NCBI GenBank assembly: GCA_025360815.1
Contig: JANYBL010000038.1
Coordinates: forward strand, 1 to 49,169
From: Burkholderiales bacterium
GTDB lineage: Bacteria > Pseudomonadota > Gammaproteobacteria > Burkholderiales > Usitatibacteraceae
Length of the DNA stretch: 49,169 nucleotides
Direction of reading: 5' to 3'
This document shows positions 19,030 through 27,775 of the stretch, piece by piece (position 1 is the stretch's first letter; every line of letters begins with the position of its first letter). The translations under genes and the position numbers were made by a program. Under the pieces are notes generated by a model. It was given only the letters and a program-made list of their open reading frames with translations. It was not told the DNA's origin and searched no databases.

Positions 19030-19770
19030 CTAAACCAACTTCCAAACCGCCTTGCCCTGGCTCACCTTGTCGAGCCTTCCGATATGTTCGCCGTGTTGGC
19101 GCAGCTCCTCGGCATCGGCGCGAATCACTTTCAGCTTGGCCGGACGGGCAGCGAGAATAATACGGCCATCTGCTCCAGATGCCTTGCCAGATGCGGCTTC
19201 CAGGCCAATCGCCAAGCTGTCTTGGCCGCGCGTCATGGCCATGTAGACCTCGGCCAGCAGCTCGGTATCAAGCAACGCACCGTGGAAGGTGCGAGCGCTG
19301 TTGTCGATCTCGAAACGCTCACAGAGTGCATCAAGCGAGTTTTTCTTGCCGGGAAAAATATCGCGAGCCATCGCGAGTGTGTCCGTGATGGTGCAAATCT
19401 CGTTGATCGGCGGGCGGTTCAGCCGTTTTAATTCGGCATTGATAAAGCCCACATCAAACGGCGCGTTATGGATAATGACCTCTGCACCATGGATGTATTC
19501 CAGAAAGCCGTCAACGATGTCGACAAATTTTGGCTCATGTTCCAAATCTTCGAGCGAGATACCGTGAATCTGGGTAGCCCCTTCATCGATCTCACGCTCG
19601 GGGTTGATGCGTTTGTAAAACGTATTTTTGGGTTCACGACTCACGCGGCGGCTGATCATTTCGAGGCAGGCGATCTCGATAATCCGATGACCTTGCCGTG
19701 GGTCGAGGCCGGTCGTTTCAGTATCAAGAATGACTTGGCGACCTGCCGGGGCAATTACGGCTTTGCTCAC
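19030..19770 (-). CDS. dnaQ: DNA polymerase III epsilon subunit (proofreading exonuclease)
   Basis: 246 residues. The three exonuclease motifs are visible: Exo [14 protein letters not shown] (~12-24) with the catalytic Asp/Glu, Exo II region [16 protein letters not shown] (~98-113), and Exo [17 protein letters not shown] (~160-173). The C-terminal tail (~185-246) should bind the alpha subunit DnaE. It removes mismatched bases during replication. It overlaps the rnhA stop by 4 bases (ATGA), so the two are translationally coupled. The gene order gloB / yafS-like / rnhA / dnaQ matches enterobacteria, although in E. coli rnhA and dnaQ are divergent and here they run together. Confidence 0.96.
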   Translation of the reverse strand: MSKAVIAPAGRQVILDTETTGLDPRQGHRIIEIACLEMISRRVSREPKNTFYKRINPEREIDEGATQIHGISLEDLEHEPKFVDIVDGFLEYIHGAEVIIHNAPFDVGFINAELKRLNRPPINEICTITDTLAMARDIFPGKKNSLDALCERFEIDNSARTFHGALLDTELLAEVYMAMTRGQDSLAIGLEAASGKASGADGRIILAARPAKLKVIRADAEELRQHGEHIGRLDKVSQGKAVWKLV

Positions 19771-20300
19771 GTTGTAGCCTTTGCCGGATTTGACGCGAGC
19801 GCCACGCCACGGTTCGCCAACACGTCCGCACGTTCATTCTCCACATGCCCCGAATGGCCCCGCACCCAGCGCCAATCAACCTTATGCTGGGCTGCAAGTT
19901 TATCTAAAATTTTCCACAAGTCCTCGTTCTTTACCGGCTCTTTTGCAGCCGTCCGCCAACCACGCGCCTTCCAACCGTGAATCCATTCACTGATGCCTTT
20001 TTGAACGTACTGTGAATCGGTATGTACCACCACATTGCAAGAGCGCGTCAGCGATTGCAATGCAGAAATAACGGCCTGCATTTCCATGCGGTTATTGGTG
20101 GTGTTTGCTTCGCCGCCGAAAATCTCTTTTTCGGCGCCATTCATTCGCAGAATTGCGCCCCAACCGCCAAGGCCAGGATTACCTTTACATGCGCCGTCGG
20201 TAAAAATTTCGACCAATGTTGTTTCAGTTTTTGCTGCTTCGGTTTTTGCTGCTTCAGCTTTTGTTGCTTTGGCTGCCGCATTATTTTTCGCACCATCCAT
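19767..20300 (-). CDS. rnhA: Ribonuclease HI with an Ala/Lys/Glu-rich N-terminal extension
   Basis: 177 residues against about 150 for the usual protein. The RNase H core starts at about residue 30 with [19 protein letters not shown] (first catalytic Asp), then [14 protein letters not shown] (catalytic Glu), [20 protein letters not shown] (catalytic Asp) and the basic handle [15 protein letters not shown], ending with [20 protein letters not shown]. It cuts RNA in RNA-DNA hybrids. The first ~28 residues are a low-complexity extension ([15 protein letters not shown]) encoded by imperfect 15-base repeats. The start ATG at 20300 may not be the only one, but the extension has no other good start before the core. 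It runs into dnaQ with a 4-bp overlap. Confidence 0.95.
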   Translation of the reverse strand: MDGAKNNAAAKATKAEAAKTEAAKTETTLVEIFTDGACKGNPGLGGWGAILRMNGAEKEIFGGEANTTNNRMEMQAVISALQSLTRSCNVVVHTDSQYVQKGISEWIHGWKARGWRTAAKEPVKNEDLWKILDKLAAQHKVDWRWVRGHSGHVENERADVLANRGVALASNPAKATT

Positions 20301-20302
20301 CG

Positions 20303-21127
20303 TTACTTCACCAATCTCAAATGATTTTCTGCCGATTTATTTTTTAGCAATTGTTGCCGACGATCTCGAAGTTGGTCCCGCTGTTCCTCTCTCCGCACCG
20401 AGGTTGCAAATTTTCGTTCCCTTACTTTTTGTTCCGCCCATTTTGGCGTGATCAACCGTGCGCCCTGCACCCGTTTGATCGCCTCCAGCATATACACGCC
20501 GCCCGACACCCCCCACCAGCGATCACCCGCGCGTTCTAAAAACTGATAACGCCGCTGCCATTCCGGCGTTTCGCAAGGCGGAATGTAGCAAGTTAATTTG
20601 CCCGATGACGGCTCAAAACCTAGCAATTGCAGCCAGTCTTTCATACGTATCAGCGACACAAACTGCCCCTGCCACGGATACCTGCCACCGTTTCCACCAC
20701 GGCCGCCGCCCGCCCACAGTTTTTTCACGCCAAACAAACTCCAGGGGTTAAAACCGATGATCAAAATCCGCCCCTCCGGGCGCATCACGCGATCAATCTC
20801 GCGCAAGATTTCATGCGGACTTTCGGTGAATTCCAACACATGCGGCAGCACACAAAGATCAATCGATTGCGGCTCAAACGGCAGTTCATGAAACTGTGCC
20901 CGCAATGTGGGCTCATTGCCGTTCACTGCCTCGGGTGCGACGGTTAAGCGATGCACAATCCGCGACTCGCGCAGCAAATCAAGCTCCGGACAGCCGAGTT
21001 GGATCGCGTGAAAACCAAAAATATCCGGCGTTACCGTGTCCAACCAGGCTCGCTCGCGCGCGAGCACGTATTCGCCCAGCGGGGTGTTTAGCCAATCATG
21101 CCAGTCCTGTAAACTTGGTTGCTTCAT
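20303..21127 (-). CDS. SAM-dependent methyltransferase, YafS-like
   Basis: 274 residues. A class I methyltransferase core is at ~35-190. The glycine-rich motif I is atypical ([13 protein letters not shown]). The acidic/hydrophobic strands [19 protein letters not shown] and [31 protein letters not shown] are typical of this group. The position between gloB (divergent) and rnhA matches E. coli yafS, a methyltransferase of unknown substrate. A glycine-rich loop ([10 protein letters not shown]) interrupts the core. The C-terminus is highly basic (REERKF-like, [15 protein letters not shown]). It ends 2 bases before rnhA. The start faces gloB with only 27 bases between, so the two promoters must overlap the coding regions. 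Confidence 0.85.
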   Translation of the reverse strand: MKQPSLQDWHDWLNTPLGEYVLARERAWLDTVTPDIFGFHAIQLGCPELDLLRESRIVHRLTVAPEAVNGNEPTLRAQFHELPFEPQSIDLCVLPHVLEFTESPHEILREIDRVMRPEGRILIIGFNPWSLFGVKKLWAGGGRGGNGGRYPWQGQFVSLIRMKDWLQLLGFEPSSGKLTCYIPPCETPEWQRRYQFLERAGDRWWGVSGGVYMLEAIKRVQGARLITPKWAEQKVRERKFATSVRREEQRDQLRDRRQQLLKNKSAENHLRLVK

Positions 21128-21154
21128 GATTCAATTTTAAACGACAGGACACCC

Positions 21155-22027
21155 ATGTTGGCAACAAAGTTGGAAAATTTATACAAGGGTGACCTCAACA
21201 TTGGCCGTATCCCTGCGTTTAGCGATAATTATCTTTGGGTGGTACACAACGAGACGCACGCCATCGCGATTGATCCGGGCGACGCCAATCCAATCATTGC
21301 CTATCTGGCCGAACATGATCTAACGCTCTCCGCGATTCTATGCACCCATCACCACAACGACCACGTGGGCGGCGTTGCGGCGTTGCTCGATTTTTACGGT
21401 TTAGAAGGGAAAATCCCGGTTTACGGCCCCACCAACGATGTGATTCCAAAGCGAACCGTCAGCTTGGCAGGCGGCGATGAAGTAAAGGTAACCGCCCTGC
21501 CGGGATTAACGTTAAAGGTCATTGATGTCCCCGGCCACACCGCCGGCCATATTGCCTATTACGCGGCAGAACAAGGCTGGTTGTTTTGCGGCGATACCCT
21601 ATTCGCCTGCGGCTGCGGGCGATTGTTTGAAGGCACCGCCGCGATGATGCAGGCGTCTCTGGCGAAACTCAAAGCGTTACCACCTTCCACACTGGTTTTT
21701 TGCGCGCATGAATATACGCTATCAAATATTCGTTTTGCCGAAGCGGTTGAACCTAACAATTTAGATTTGCAGAAGCGCAAAGCGCGCGATGTGGCAAGGC
21801 GTGAATGCGACGACGCAACAGTGCCGTTTACGATGGCCGACGAGCTGGCTTGCAACCCGTTTTTGCGTTGGGATTCGGCCGCGGTGATTGCCGCGGCGAA
21901 GGCCACGATGCCGAATATGCCGAATGAAAAAAGCCGCTCTGGGAGCGGCGATCAAAGCGAAAATGGCTCAATAACCGCATCAGCGCTTGTGTTTGGCGCG
22001 ATTCGCGAATGGAAGAACCGCTTTTGA
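21155..22027 (+). CDS. gloB: Hydroxyacylglutathione hydrolase (glyoxalase II)
   Basis: 290 residues from ATG 21155 (MLATKLENLYKGDLNI), with AGGA seven bases upstream; the frame opens at 21119. Metallo-beta-lactamase fold: NYLWVVHNETHAIAIDPGD, then CTHHHNDHVGG with the di-metal ligands (HxHxDH), PGHTAGHIAYY (His ligand), LFCGDTLFACGCGRLFEGT (bridging Asp), and FCAHEYTLSNIRFA (last His). It hydrolyses S-lactoylglutathione to lactate and glutathione, the second step of methylglyoxal detoxification. The usual length is about 255. The extra ~25 residues are a Ser/Gly/Asn-rich insert near the end (NMPNEKSRSGSGDQSENGS), just before the closing helix REWKNRF. Confidence 0.95.
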   Translation: MLATKLENLYKGDLNIGRIPAFSDNYLWVVHNETHAIAIDPGDANPIIAYLAEHDLTLSAILCTHHHNDHVGGVAALLDFYGLEGKIPVYGPTNDVIPKRTVSLAGGDEVKVTALPGLTLKVIDVPGHTAGHIAYYAAEQGWLFCGDTLFACGCGRLFEGTAAMMQASLAKLKALPPSTLVFCAHEYTLSNIRFAEAVEPNNLDLQKRKARDVARRECDDATVPFTMADELACNPFLRWDSAAVIAAAKATMPNMPNEKSRSGSGDQSENGSITASALVFGAIREWKNRF

Positions 22028-22333
22028 TTCGTGACACGTCCTTTTAATCGGCCATCCCAAAACTGGCCTGATCATGTGCCGGATCTGCCGTTAGCCGATC
22101 CTGCGAATGTAAACGGAAAAGGAAATGATCGCAGATAGCGCGACCATGGGAAGCGGACCGGCTGCGGTCGCGTCATCAGCTCAACTCGTTCCCGCCATTC
22201 AGAGCGCATTGTCTCAACGGCGGGCACGCCTAGCCGGGGATGGTCGAGAAATTTTGCAACACCAAATTTTCTCGAACTCGCTTACGATATTGAATGACTT
22301 CAAAAATTCTTCTTGGCTAATGCCGCATTCATT
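22028..22333. other. Gap without a recognisable gene
   Basis: About 300 bases after gloB. A plus-strand frame from 22125 to 22382 starts MIADSATMGSGPAAVAS but shows no family motif and runs into the opposite-strand lipoprotein gene. A minus-strand stretch (GISQEEFLKSFNIVSEFEK, about 22330-22270) looks protein-like but has no start and soon meets stops; it may be a remnant. No terminator of clear strength seen. Confidence 0.35.
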
Positions 22334-22831
22334 TTATCCGGCGACAGCGGATTCAGTGTGCATGCTGCGCAAGAGCCAATGATTCCCAAACTGTAGCTCC
22401 CACTCGGCGACAAACGTACCTTGCACCGTAACGGTTTGGCCGCCAGGAACGGTGACGACTTGACGATACGTGCCCGTCTGGGTGGCCGCATTGCTGCCGA
22501 CTTGCGCCGATGTTACTTTGAGCTCGTATTCAATGATCTTATAACTTGAAAACGTGGCCATGAAAGCGCGAATGGCTTCGCGACCGACCACCGGGGCCTG
22601 GTCTCCGTGGGACACAGCGCCTTGCTCGGTGAAGGCTGATGCGACGGCGGCTGGTTCCATACGGACGATGAGTTCTCGGTAGCGAGATAGCGCAATACTG
22701 ATTTGTTCTTCGGCTGCTGGTGCAGTGCCGGTCTGCGCTACGCCATTTTTCGCTATTAAACTACAACCCGCGACAAAAATAACGGCGATCAAACAGAGGC
22801 ACGCAACGGTTCGGGATCGGAAATTTTTCAT
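22334..22831 (-). CDS. SnoaL/NTF2-like (DUF4440-type) lipoprotein
   Basis: 165 residues from ATG 22831. A lipoprotein signal MKNFRSRTVACLCL then IAVIFVAGC shows a lipobox (VAGC). The mature part is one NTF2-like cone-shaped domain: ISIALSRYRELIVRMEPAAVAS, then GREAIRAFMATFSSYKI, and a C-terminal beta sheet with FVAEWELQFGNHWLLRSM. Such DUF4440/SnoaL-like proteins bind small ligands or act as accessory domains; no substrate can be named. The frame extends upstream to 22894 but the lipoprotein start is much more convincing. It is the last gene of a minus-strand cluster of small accessory proteins. Confidence 0.75.
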   Translation of the reverse strand: MKNFRSRTVACLCLIAVIFVAGCSLIAKNGVAQTGTAPAAEEQISIALSRYRELIVRMEPAAVASAFTEQGAVSHGDQAPVVGREAIRAFMATFSSYKIIEYELKVTSAQVGSNAATQTGTYRQVVTVPGGQTVTVQGTFVAEWELQFGNHWLLRSMHTESAVAG

Positions 22832-22942
22832 ATTTGGCCTGGTGTTCACCAACACTAGAGTCAGCTCTTTGTCTACAAAATGAGGGGCCATCATTAACTT
22901 TTCTCCAATTCAATTGCCATTCGGATAACTTCGCCGCCCAAA

Positions 22943-23494
22943 CTAAGCGGCCGCTTTAGGCGCACTTAAGGCTTTACTGTAATAGCCAGACGGATCGAAA
23001 CAGCATACTCGCTGCTTTCCAGACGCGAGCATGTCACAAGCGTCGCTCACCCGTTTTGTACGTGTCTTCGCTTGCTTGGCTGAGCTAATCCAGTGAATCC
23101 AGTCTAGTCGGGCGATGGTGGTTGTGTCGTCCCAAACAGCCCGCGCTTGGGGCGAGCCCATCAACGCTGCATCGAGCTCCGACGGAACGTCCGGTTCAGG
23201 TTCTTGTTCTACCGACATGATGTTAAACGCAACAGTGTCGCCGATTTGCGCGCCTGCCGCTTTGATTAGCGGATCGCTTATTTTGAGCCAGTGACTCAAT
23301 TGTCCATCCGGCTCAAGCGTAGCGCGGAAAGCGTAGTCGTTGATCGTGCCCTCCACCGTTGTCCTTCCGCGTCTGGGTAGTTTTTTGCTCGCATTCTTGG
23401 GAAGGATGACGAAAGCCCACGGCGCATCGCTTTCCGATTCCAACGGCCGACGCAGCGTTGCGCTAAATTGAGATTCAGTGTCCGTATTGATCAT
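22943..23494 (-). CDS. YdeI/OmpD-associated family protein (DUF1905 plus YdeI domains)
   Basis: 183 residues from ATG 23494 (MINTDTESQFSATLRRP). The frame is open far upstream to 23842 but overlaps the VOC gene there, and that part is not conserved. The N-terminal DUF1905 domain (~10-105): PWAFVILPKNASKKLPRRGR, TTVEGTINDYAFRATLEPDG, KAAGAQIGDTVAFNIMSVEQ. The C-terminal YdeI-like helical domain: ALMGSPQARAVWDDTT, LDWIHWISSAKQAKTRTKRV. The function of the family is not established; some members are linked to peptide or envelope stress. It lies 52 bases after the VOC gene in the same direction. Confidence 0.8.
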   Translation of the reverse strand: MINTDTESQFSATLRRPLESESDAPWAFVILPKNASKKLPRRGRTTVEGTINDYAFRATLEPDGQLSHWLKISDPLIKAAGAQIGDTVAFNIMSVEQEPEPDVPSELDAALMGSPQARAVWDDTTTIARLDWIHWISSAKQAKTRTKRVSDACDMLASGKQRVCCFDPSGYYSKALSAPKAAA

Positions 23495-23546
23495 ATGTAA
23501 TGAAGCCGAATCGTGGGCTTGGCTTCTGACATGATTGACGAGCTCA

Positions 23547-23927
23547 TCAGGGCTTAGCCTCGGGCTCGTGGCAAACGGCTTCGATGTTATGCCCATCGGG
23601 ACCAATAACGAAAGCAGCGTAGTACTTCCCCGAGTATTGCGGGCGCAGGCCAGGCGGACCATTGTCTTTGGCGCCGGACGCGAGTGCCGCGCGATAGAAA
23701 GCATCGACCTCGCTTCGATTCGCGGCGGTGAAGGCCAAATGAAGGTGCGCGGGCTTCTCATGCGTTTGGAACAGGCACAACGAAACATCACCCTTCGCGC
23801 AAAGTTCAATCCCGTAGGATGGCAGCCCTTCCGAAATAGCAACTACGCCGAGCGGCGCAAGTGCATTGACGAAAAATGCTTTGCTCGCCGCATAGTCGCT
23901 GACGCCGAATTTGATGTGGTCAAACAT
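23547..23927 (-). CDS. VOC-family (glyoxalase/bleomycin-resistance fold) protein
   Basis: 126 residues forming two beta-alpha-beta-beta-beta units. The first starts MFDHIKFGVSDYAASKAFF with the early metal-ligand His; then HLHLAFTAANRSEVDAFYRA, and YYAAFVIGPDGHNIEAVCHE with the closing DGHNIE motif whose Glu is usually a metal ligand. VOC proteins include dioxygenases, isomerases and antibiotic-binding proteins; this short type is mostly of unknown function. The size is standard. It is followed by the YdeI-like gene. Confidence 0.88.
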   Translation of the reverse strand: MFDHIKFGVSDYAASKAFFVNALAPLGVVAISEGLPSYGIELCAKGDVSLCLFQTHEKPAHLHLAFTAANRSEVDAFYRAALASGAKDNGPPGLRPQYSGKYYAAFVIGPDGHNIEAVCHEPEAKP

Positions 23928-23963
23928 GTTTTTTTCCTCAGATTTGTAAGCCCACGTTGGGCG

Positions 23964-24119
23964 CTATGCATCATTGGCCGCTGCAGGGTGCTCTACGAAC
24001 CACTCAGCAATGCTTGGCATATTCGGCTTGAACCTGACGGGCACAGACAAGTTCAAGACGCCGACGCGTACCTCAGTTCGATTCTCGACGTTGCGTGTCA
24101 CGCCGCTGGGGACAGGCAC
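23964..24119 (-). other. Possible small ORF or gene remnant
   Basis: A 51-codon frame from GTG 24119, containing VRVGVLNLSVPVRFKPNMP and then SIAEWFVEHPAAANDA before the stop. Codon use looks protein-like, but the frame is closed upstream by TGA and no family is recognised. It may be the C-terminus of a gene whose front was lost, between the DHFR-like and VOC genes. Confidence 0.25.
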
Positions 24120-24215
24120 AAATCATACCGCTGCATTGAACGGTGCGCATTTTAAGTTGCGGCGTCACTTTATTCGGTTACTTTATCCAATCTGCATGTC
24201 GCGTCCAATTTTGCG

Positions 24216-24812
24216 TTATGCCGATGCGTTTTTTAGGCGCCCAGCGACCTTGTAAGTGCTGAAGATAATACCGGACGGGAATGCTTGCGTGCTGACAAGC
24301 TCGAACGCGCGCGCCTGAGTTTCCGGCGCAAACAAACGTTTTCCCGTTCCCAAAAGAACCGGCGAGACGATCAACAGGACTTCATCCGCAAGCCCATGTT
24401 CGAGCAGGGTTGATGTCAGCGTAGCGCTACCCGAGAGGATAAGTTCTGGACCGTCCTGTGCTTTGATGCGGCGTATCGCTTCGATGATGTCGGGTCCAAT
24501 CCCCTCGAACGGGCCCCATTCAAGACTTTCCGGGCGGTGGGTCGCGACATATTTTTGGGCCGCATTGAGGCGGTCCGCCATCGGACTGCTTGGCGCCTTC
24601 GGCCAGAAGCCAGACCAGATATCGTAAGTGCGCCGCCCAAGCAGCAGATCGAAATTTTCGCCATACGCAGCGAGGATTGCATCGCGGCCGGCGGGCCCCC
24701 GATATGGCGCGGTCCAGTCGCTGTAGGGGAATGGAAAATCGTCATCATCATCGGCAGAGTGCTGGATCACGCCGTCCAGCGAGATGTGTTCCATGATTTT
24801 GAGTTTTCTCAT
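24216..24812 (-). CDS. Dihydrofolate reductase-like protein (RibD C-terminal domain family)
   Basis: 198 residues with the DHFR/RibD-C fold. It starts MRKLKIMEHISLDGVIQHS, the common opening of this family, then NFDLLLGRRTYDIWSGFWP, MADRLNAAQKYVATHRPE, and GPELILSGSATLTSTLLEHGLADEVLL, ending LLGTGKRLFAPE. The NADPH-binding pattern fits, but the true substrate of these stand-alone proteins is mostly unknown; it is not the housekeeping folA. An acidic stretch (DDDDDF) sits near residue 22. It belongs to the minus-strand cluster of small stress-type proteins. Confidence 0.87.
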   Translation of the reverse strand: MRKLKIMEHISLDGVIQHSADDDDDFPFPYSDWTAPYRGPAGRDAILAAYGENFDLLLGRRTYDIWSGFWPKAPSSPMADRLNAAQKYVATHRPESLEWGPFEGIGPDIIEAIRRIKAQDGPELILSGSATLTSTLLEHGLADEVLLIVSPVLLGTGKRLFAPETQARAFELVSTQAFPSGIIFSTYKVAGRLKNASA

Positions 24813-24858
24813 TTGATCCTTAGTGTTTTGGCTTCATAGCGCATGTTGTCATCGCTGA

Positions 24859-25212
24859 TCAGGCCTGGACGATCATTTGAAAGCCGCCGTAGATCATGCG
24901 TTTGCCGTCGAAAGGCATCGGGTTATTGTCAGCTTGCGTGCGTGAATCCGCCATGACCGCCTTCCAACCCTCGTCGCGCGCCTCCTTGGTCGGCCACGTT
25001 ACCCACGAAAACACCACCGCTTCCGTTGGCTCACGCTTGACGGCCATCGAGAAGGAGGTGAGTTTTCCTTCCGGCACATCATCACCCCAGCATTCCACGA
25101 CGTTGAGCGCGCCGTGCTCTTTGAAAATAATCGCAGCCCACTCTGCATGTTTCAAATAGGCGTCGCGATTCGCGGTTGGTACTGCAATGACGAATCCGTC
25201 TACGTAGTTCAT
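24859..25212 (-). CDS. DUF1428 family protein
   Basis: 117 residues from ATG 25212 (MNYVDGFVIAVPTANRDAYL), the usual start of DUF1428. Then HAEWAAIIFKEHGALNVVECW with DDVPEGKLTSF, and FSWVTWPTKEARDEGW, and finally PFDGKRMIYGGFQMIV. The family adopts a dimeric ferredoxin-like (ABM/YciI-type) barrel. Its function is unknown. A GGGG-like ribosome-binding site (GGGGACAACC) precedes this ATG, and the frame opening at 25230 adds only six residues. It is next to the DHFR-like gene, a pairing that recurs in bacterial accessory clusters of VOC, DHFR-like and YciI-like genes. Confidence 0.88.
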   Translation of the reverse strand: MNYVDGFVIAVPTANRDAYLKHAEWAAIIFKEHGALNVVECWGDDVPEGKLTSFSMAVKREPTEAVVFSWVTWPTKEARDEGWKAVMADSRTQADNNPMPFDGKRMIYGGFQMIVQA

Positions 25213-25297
25213 GGTTGTCCCCTTCCTCATTTATTGGCGCGCATTGCGGGCGGTTTGCTGCCTTACGTTCGTTATCTTGCGTTTGCTGCAAGCTCAA

Positions 25298-25507
25298 TTA
25301 AGTCGTTGCGGGCGTCTGCGACATCAACATGAGTTCCCACACATGACCATCAAGGTCATCGAAAAAGCTGCCGTCAGATGGTGCCGAAGTTATTTCATGC
25401 ATAAAAATAAGGTGAAATCGAGTACGTCTAATCTGTCCTATTTTTAGTTTTGCCGCTAGCGCGCTCGCACGAGCAAAGTGATCAACGTCAATATAGCCTA
25501 AATGCAT
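25298..25507 (-). pseudogene. VOC-family gene remnant (C-terminal part)
   Basis: A 69-codon frame that ends GSFFDDLDGHVWELMLMSQ. The closing D-DGHVWE line is the end motif of VOC/glyoxalase-fold proteins. The upstream half (IDVDHFARASALAAKLKIG) fits the start of the second VOC unit. The first unit is missing, so about half of a ~130-residue protein remains. It could be expressed as a fragment, but more likely is decayed. It heads the cluster of small accessory genes. Confidence 0.55.
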
Positions 25508-25737
25508 AACTCGACCAAGTTACGAACGCGGCTTGCAAAACGGGCTGCTATGCATTTCTTTTGTGCAGCGCACCAAAAATCACCAACGATCCTTTACGAA
25601 ATGTAGTCTCAGCACGTTAAGTAACGTTGCCGCGATCACGGCGTAAAATAGTGGTTTTGCGCAATCGACATCACAACAATCAGTATCAATCTCACTATCT
25701 TGTCATTACACGCCCGCCCTCACCTACCCTTTAAAAA

Positions 25738-26214
25738 ATGAATTTCCAAATCCGCCCCGCCACTCCAGCCGACACTGAAACCATCTTTAGTCTCATCACC
25801 CAACTTGGTGTTTATGAAAAACTCGAACACATGATCTCAGGCACGCCGGAAATGCTCAACGACGCGTTGTTCGGCCCCCGCCCGTGTTGCGCATGCGTGA
25901 TTGCTACGGAGGATAGCCAACCCATCGGCTTCGCCCTCACCTTCACGACCTTTTCGACCTTCCTCTGCAAACCAAGTCTCTACCTCGAAGACTTATTTAT
26001 CATCCCCTCGGCGCGTGGCCACGGCTATGGAAAGTCCATCCTTAAATACCTCGCAACACAAGCACTGGCGGGGGGTTTCGGGCGATTTGAGTGGCGGGTT
26101 TTGGATTGGAATACGCCTTCGATTGAGTTTTACAAGTCGCTCGGGGCGGCAATTCTCCCGGAATGGCACTTGGTACGAATGACGAACCCAGAAATGCTGG
26201 CACTGGTAAAATAG
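25738..26214 (+). CDS. GNAT-family N-acetyltransferase, diamine/polyamine-acetyltransferase-like
   Basis: 158 residues of one GNAT domain: MNFQIRPATPADTETIFSLI, QLGVYEKLEHMISGTPEM, IGFALTFTTFSTFLCKPSLY, then LEDLFIIPSARGHGYGKSIL, which is the acetyl-CoA pyrophosphate loop (RGHGYGK), and GRFEWRVLDWNTPSIEFYKSLGA. The line 'YLEDLFI.P..RG.G.G' and 'WRVLDWN..A..FY' is typical of the SSAT (spermidine/diamine/thialysine acetyltransferase) subgroup. So a diamine or amine substrate is a reasonable guess. It is the first of a plus-strand run with tldD and pmbA, but 58 bases separate it from tldD and no functional link is known. Confidence 0.88.
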   Translation: MNFQIRPATPADTETIFSLITQLGVYEKLEHMISGTPEMLNDALFGPRPCCACVIATEDSQPIGFALTFTTFSTFLCKPSLYLEDLFIIPSARGHGYGKSILKYLATQALAGGFGRFEWRVLDWNTPSIEFYKSLGAAILPEWHLVRMTNPEMLALVK

Positions 26215-26272
26215 CCGATAGCCTATTTGAGCTCCCCCTATCGATTTCCCTTTCTTCAATCACGACAAAACA

Positions 26273-27721
26273 ATGACCGCCTCCTTCGAATCCATTTTTA
26301 AACGCGTTGCGCCTGCCGTCGATTTTTGCTCTTTCCGATTTGTGGAAGAAACCACTGAAAAATGCTCGGTCCAGCAAAACATCGCCGAGCCGCCAATGAC
26401 CTCAATTGATCGCGGCGTCATGATTACGGTGATCGATAAAGGCGGCTACGGTTACGCTGCCACATCTGATATCTCCGAATCGGGTCTTCGTACCGCCGCG
26501 GCGCGTGCGCATGATTGGGCCAAACTCACCGCTGGGCGCGGGGTTTGGGACTATTCCAAGATAGCAATGCCTAAATTAGATGTGGCTAAACATTATCAAA
26601 GTGTGGTTACCCAAAGCCCCAGCGCGATTAGCAAACGGGAAAAGTTTGAGATGCTGCAAGCAGAGTCGGCGAAATCGAAAATTGATGATCGTATTGTTGA
26701 TTGGGGTGCGAGCTTCTGGACGACGCATACCAAGCAGCTCTACATCACCGCTGACGGCGGCATGGTGCACCAAGAATTTGACTACATGGTGCCTGCGTTG
26801 TCAGTCACGGCGTTTGATAAAGGCGACGCGCAAACGCGATCATTCGGTGGACGCTACAACGGGTTTTGCCAGCAAGGCGGATTTGAGATTTTGGCGCGCT
26901 CTGGCTTTCACGGCGCTGGGCTCACGACGGCGGAAGAAGCGTTGGCATTATTGGCTGCGCCTAATTGCCCATCCGGCAAGATGGACGTGATTTTGATGCC
27001 TGATCAAATGATGCTGCAGATTCATGAATCCATCGGTCATCCACTGGAGCTGGATCGTATTTTGGGCGACGAGCGCAACTATGCGGGGACCAGTTTTGTC
27101 ACGCTCGATATGTTTGGCCATTACCAATACGGCTCGCCACTCCTGAACGTGACTTACGACCCAACTATGCAGCATCAGTTCGCCTCGTTTGCATTCGATG
27201 ACGACGGCACGAAAGCCGAGAAACAATTCGTGATCGAAGCCGGGGTATTGAAGCGCCCGCTCGGCGGGACGATCTCCCAAGCGCGCGCGGGCATGGACGG
27301 CGTGGCGAATTCACGTGCGTGTTCCTGGAACCGTGCGCCGATTGATCGTATGGCGAATTTGAATATCGAGCCCGGCACAGCCTCGCTGGACGAGATGATT
27401 GCCTCGATTGATGACGGCGTGTTGATGCGCACCAATGTTTCGTGGTCGATTGATGATTCACGCAATAAATTCCAGTTTGGCTGCGAGCTGGGCAACGTGA
27501 TTAAAAACGGCAAGCTTGGTGGGGTGGTGAAAAACCCCAACTATCGCGGTATTTCAGCAACTTTCTGGCGCTCGTTAGCGATGGTTGGAAATGTCGATTG
27601 CCAAGAAGTGATGGGAACGCCCTACTGCGGCAAGGGTGAGCCGAATCAAGTGATTCGCGTCGGGCATGCCAGCCCGGCTTGTAAGTTTTCCGGGATTGAT
27701 GTGTTTGGTGGGGAAAATTAA
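26273..27721 (+). CDS. tldD: TldD-type metalloprotease subunit
   Basis: 482 residues, the normal TldD length. The metal-binding signature HESIGH (H251, E252, H256) is followed by PLELDRILGDERNYAGTSF. Other conserved blocks: VTAFDKGDAQTRSFGG, GVANSRACSWNRAPIDRMAN and NTSW-like MRTNVSWSIDDSRNKFQFG with the C-terminal Cys region. TldD and TldE (PmbA) form a heterodimeric zinc protease that trims unfolded or leader peptides, such as microcin B17 precursor in E. coli. Its partner gene follows 55 bases later, in the same order on the same strand, so they are probably cotranscribed. Confidence 0.93.
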   Translation: MTASFESIFKRVAPAVDFCSFRFVEETTEKCSVQQNIAEPPMTSIDRGVMITVIDKGGYGYAATSDISESGLRTAAARAHDWAKLTAGRGVWDYSKIAMPKLDVAKHYQSVVTQSPSAISKREKFEMLQAESAKSKIDDRIVDWGASFWTTHTKQLYITADGGMVHQEFDYMVPALSVTAFDKGDAQTRSFGGRYNGFCQQGGFEILARSGFHGAGLTTAEEALALLAAPNCPSGKMDVILMPDQMMLQIHESIGHPLELDRILGDERNYAGTSFVTLDMFGHYQYGSPLLNVTYDPTMQHQFASFAFDDDGTKAEKQFVIEAGVLKRPLGGTISQARAGMDGVANSRACSWNRAPIDRMANLNIEPGTASLDEMIASIDDGVLMRTNVSWSIDDSRNKFQFGCELGNVIKNGKLGGVVKNPNYRGISATFWRSLAMVGNVDCQEVMGTPYCGKGEPNQVIRVGHASPACKFSGIDVFGGEN

Positions 27722-27775
27722 GAGCGCCTCGATGCGAAAAACGAAGTGCGCAAGTTTCCAAAATGAATTTTACTC

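Noticed and set aside
21930-21960. Terminator-like hairpin GCCGCTCT..GGAGCGGC
   Set aside because: It lies inside the gloB coding region before the conserved last helix and has no T-run on the plus strand.
22125-22382. 85-codon plus-strand ORF after gloB
   Set aside because: No motif, ends inside the opposite-strand lipoprotein gene, and composition is not gene-like.
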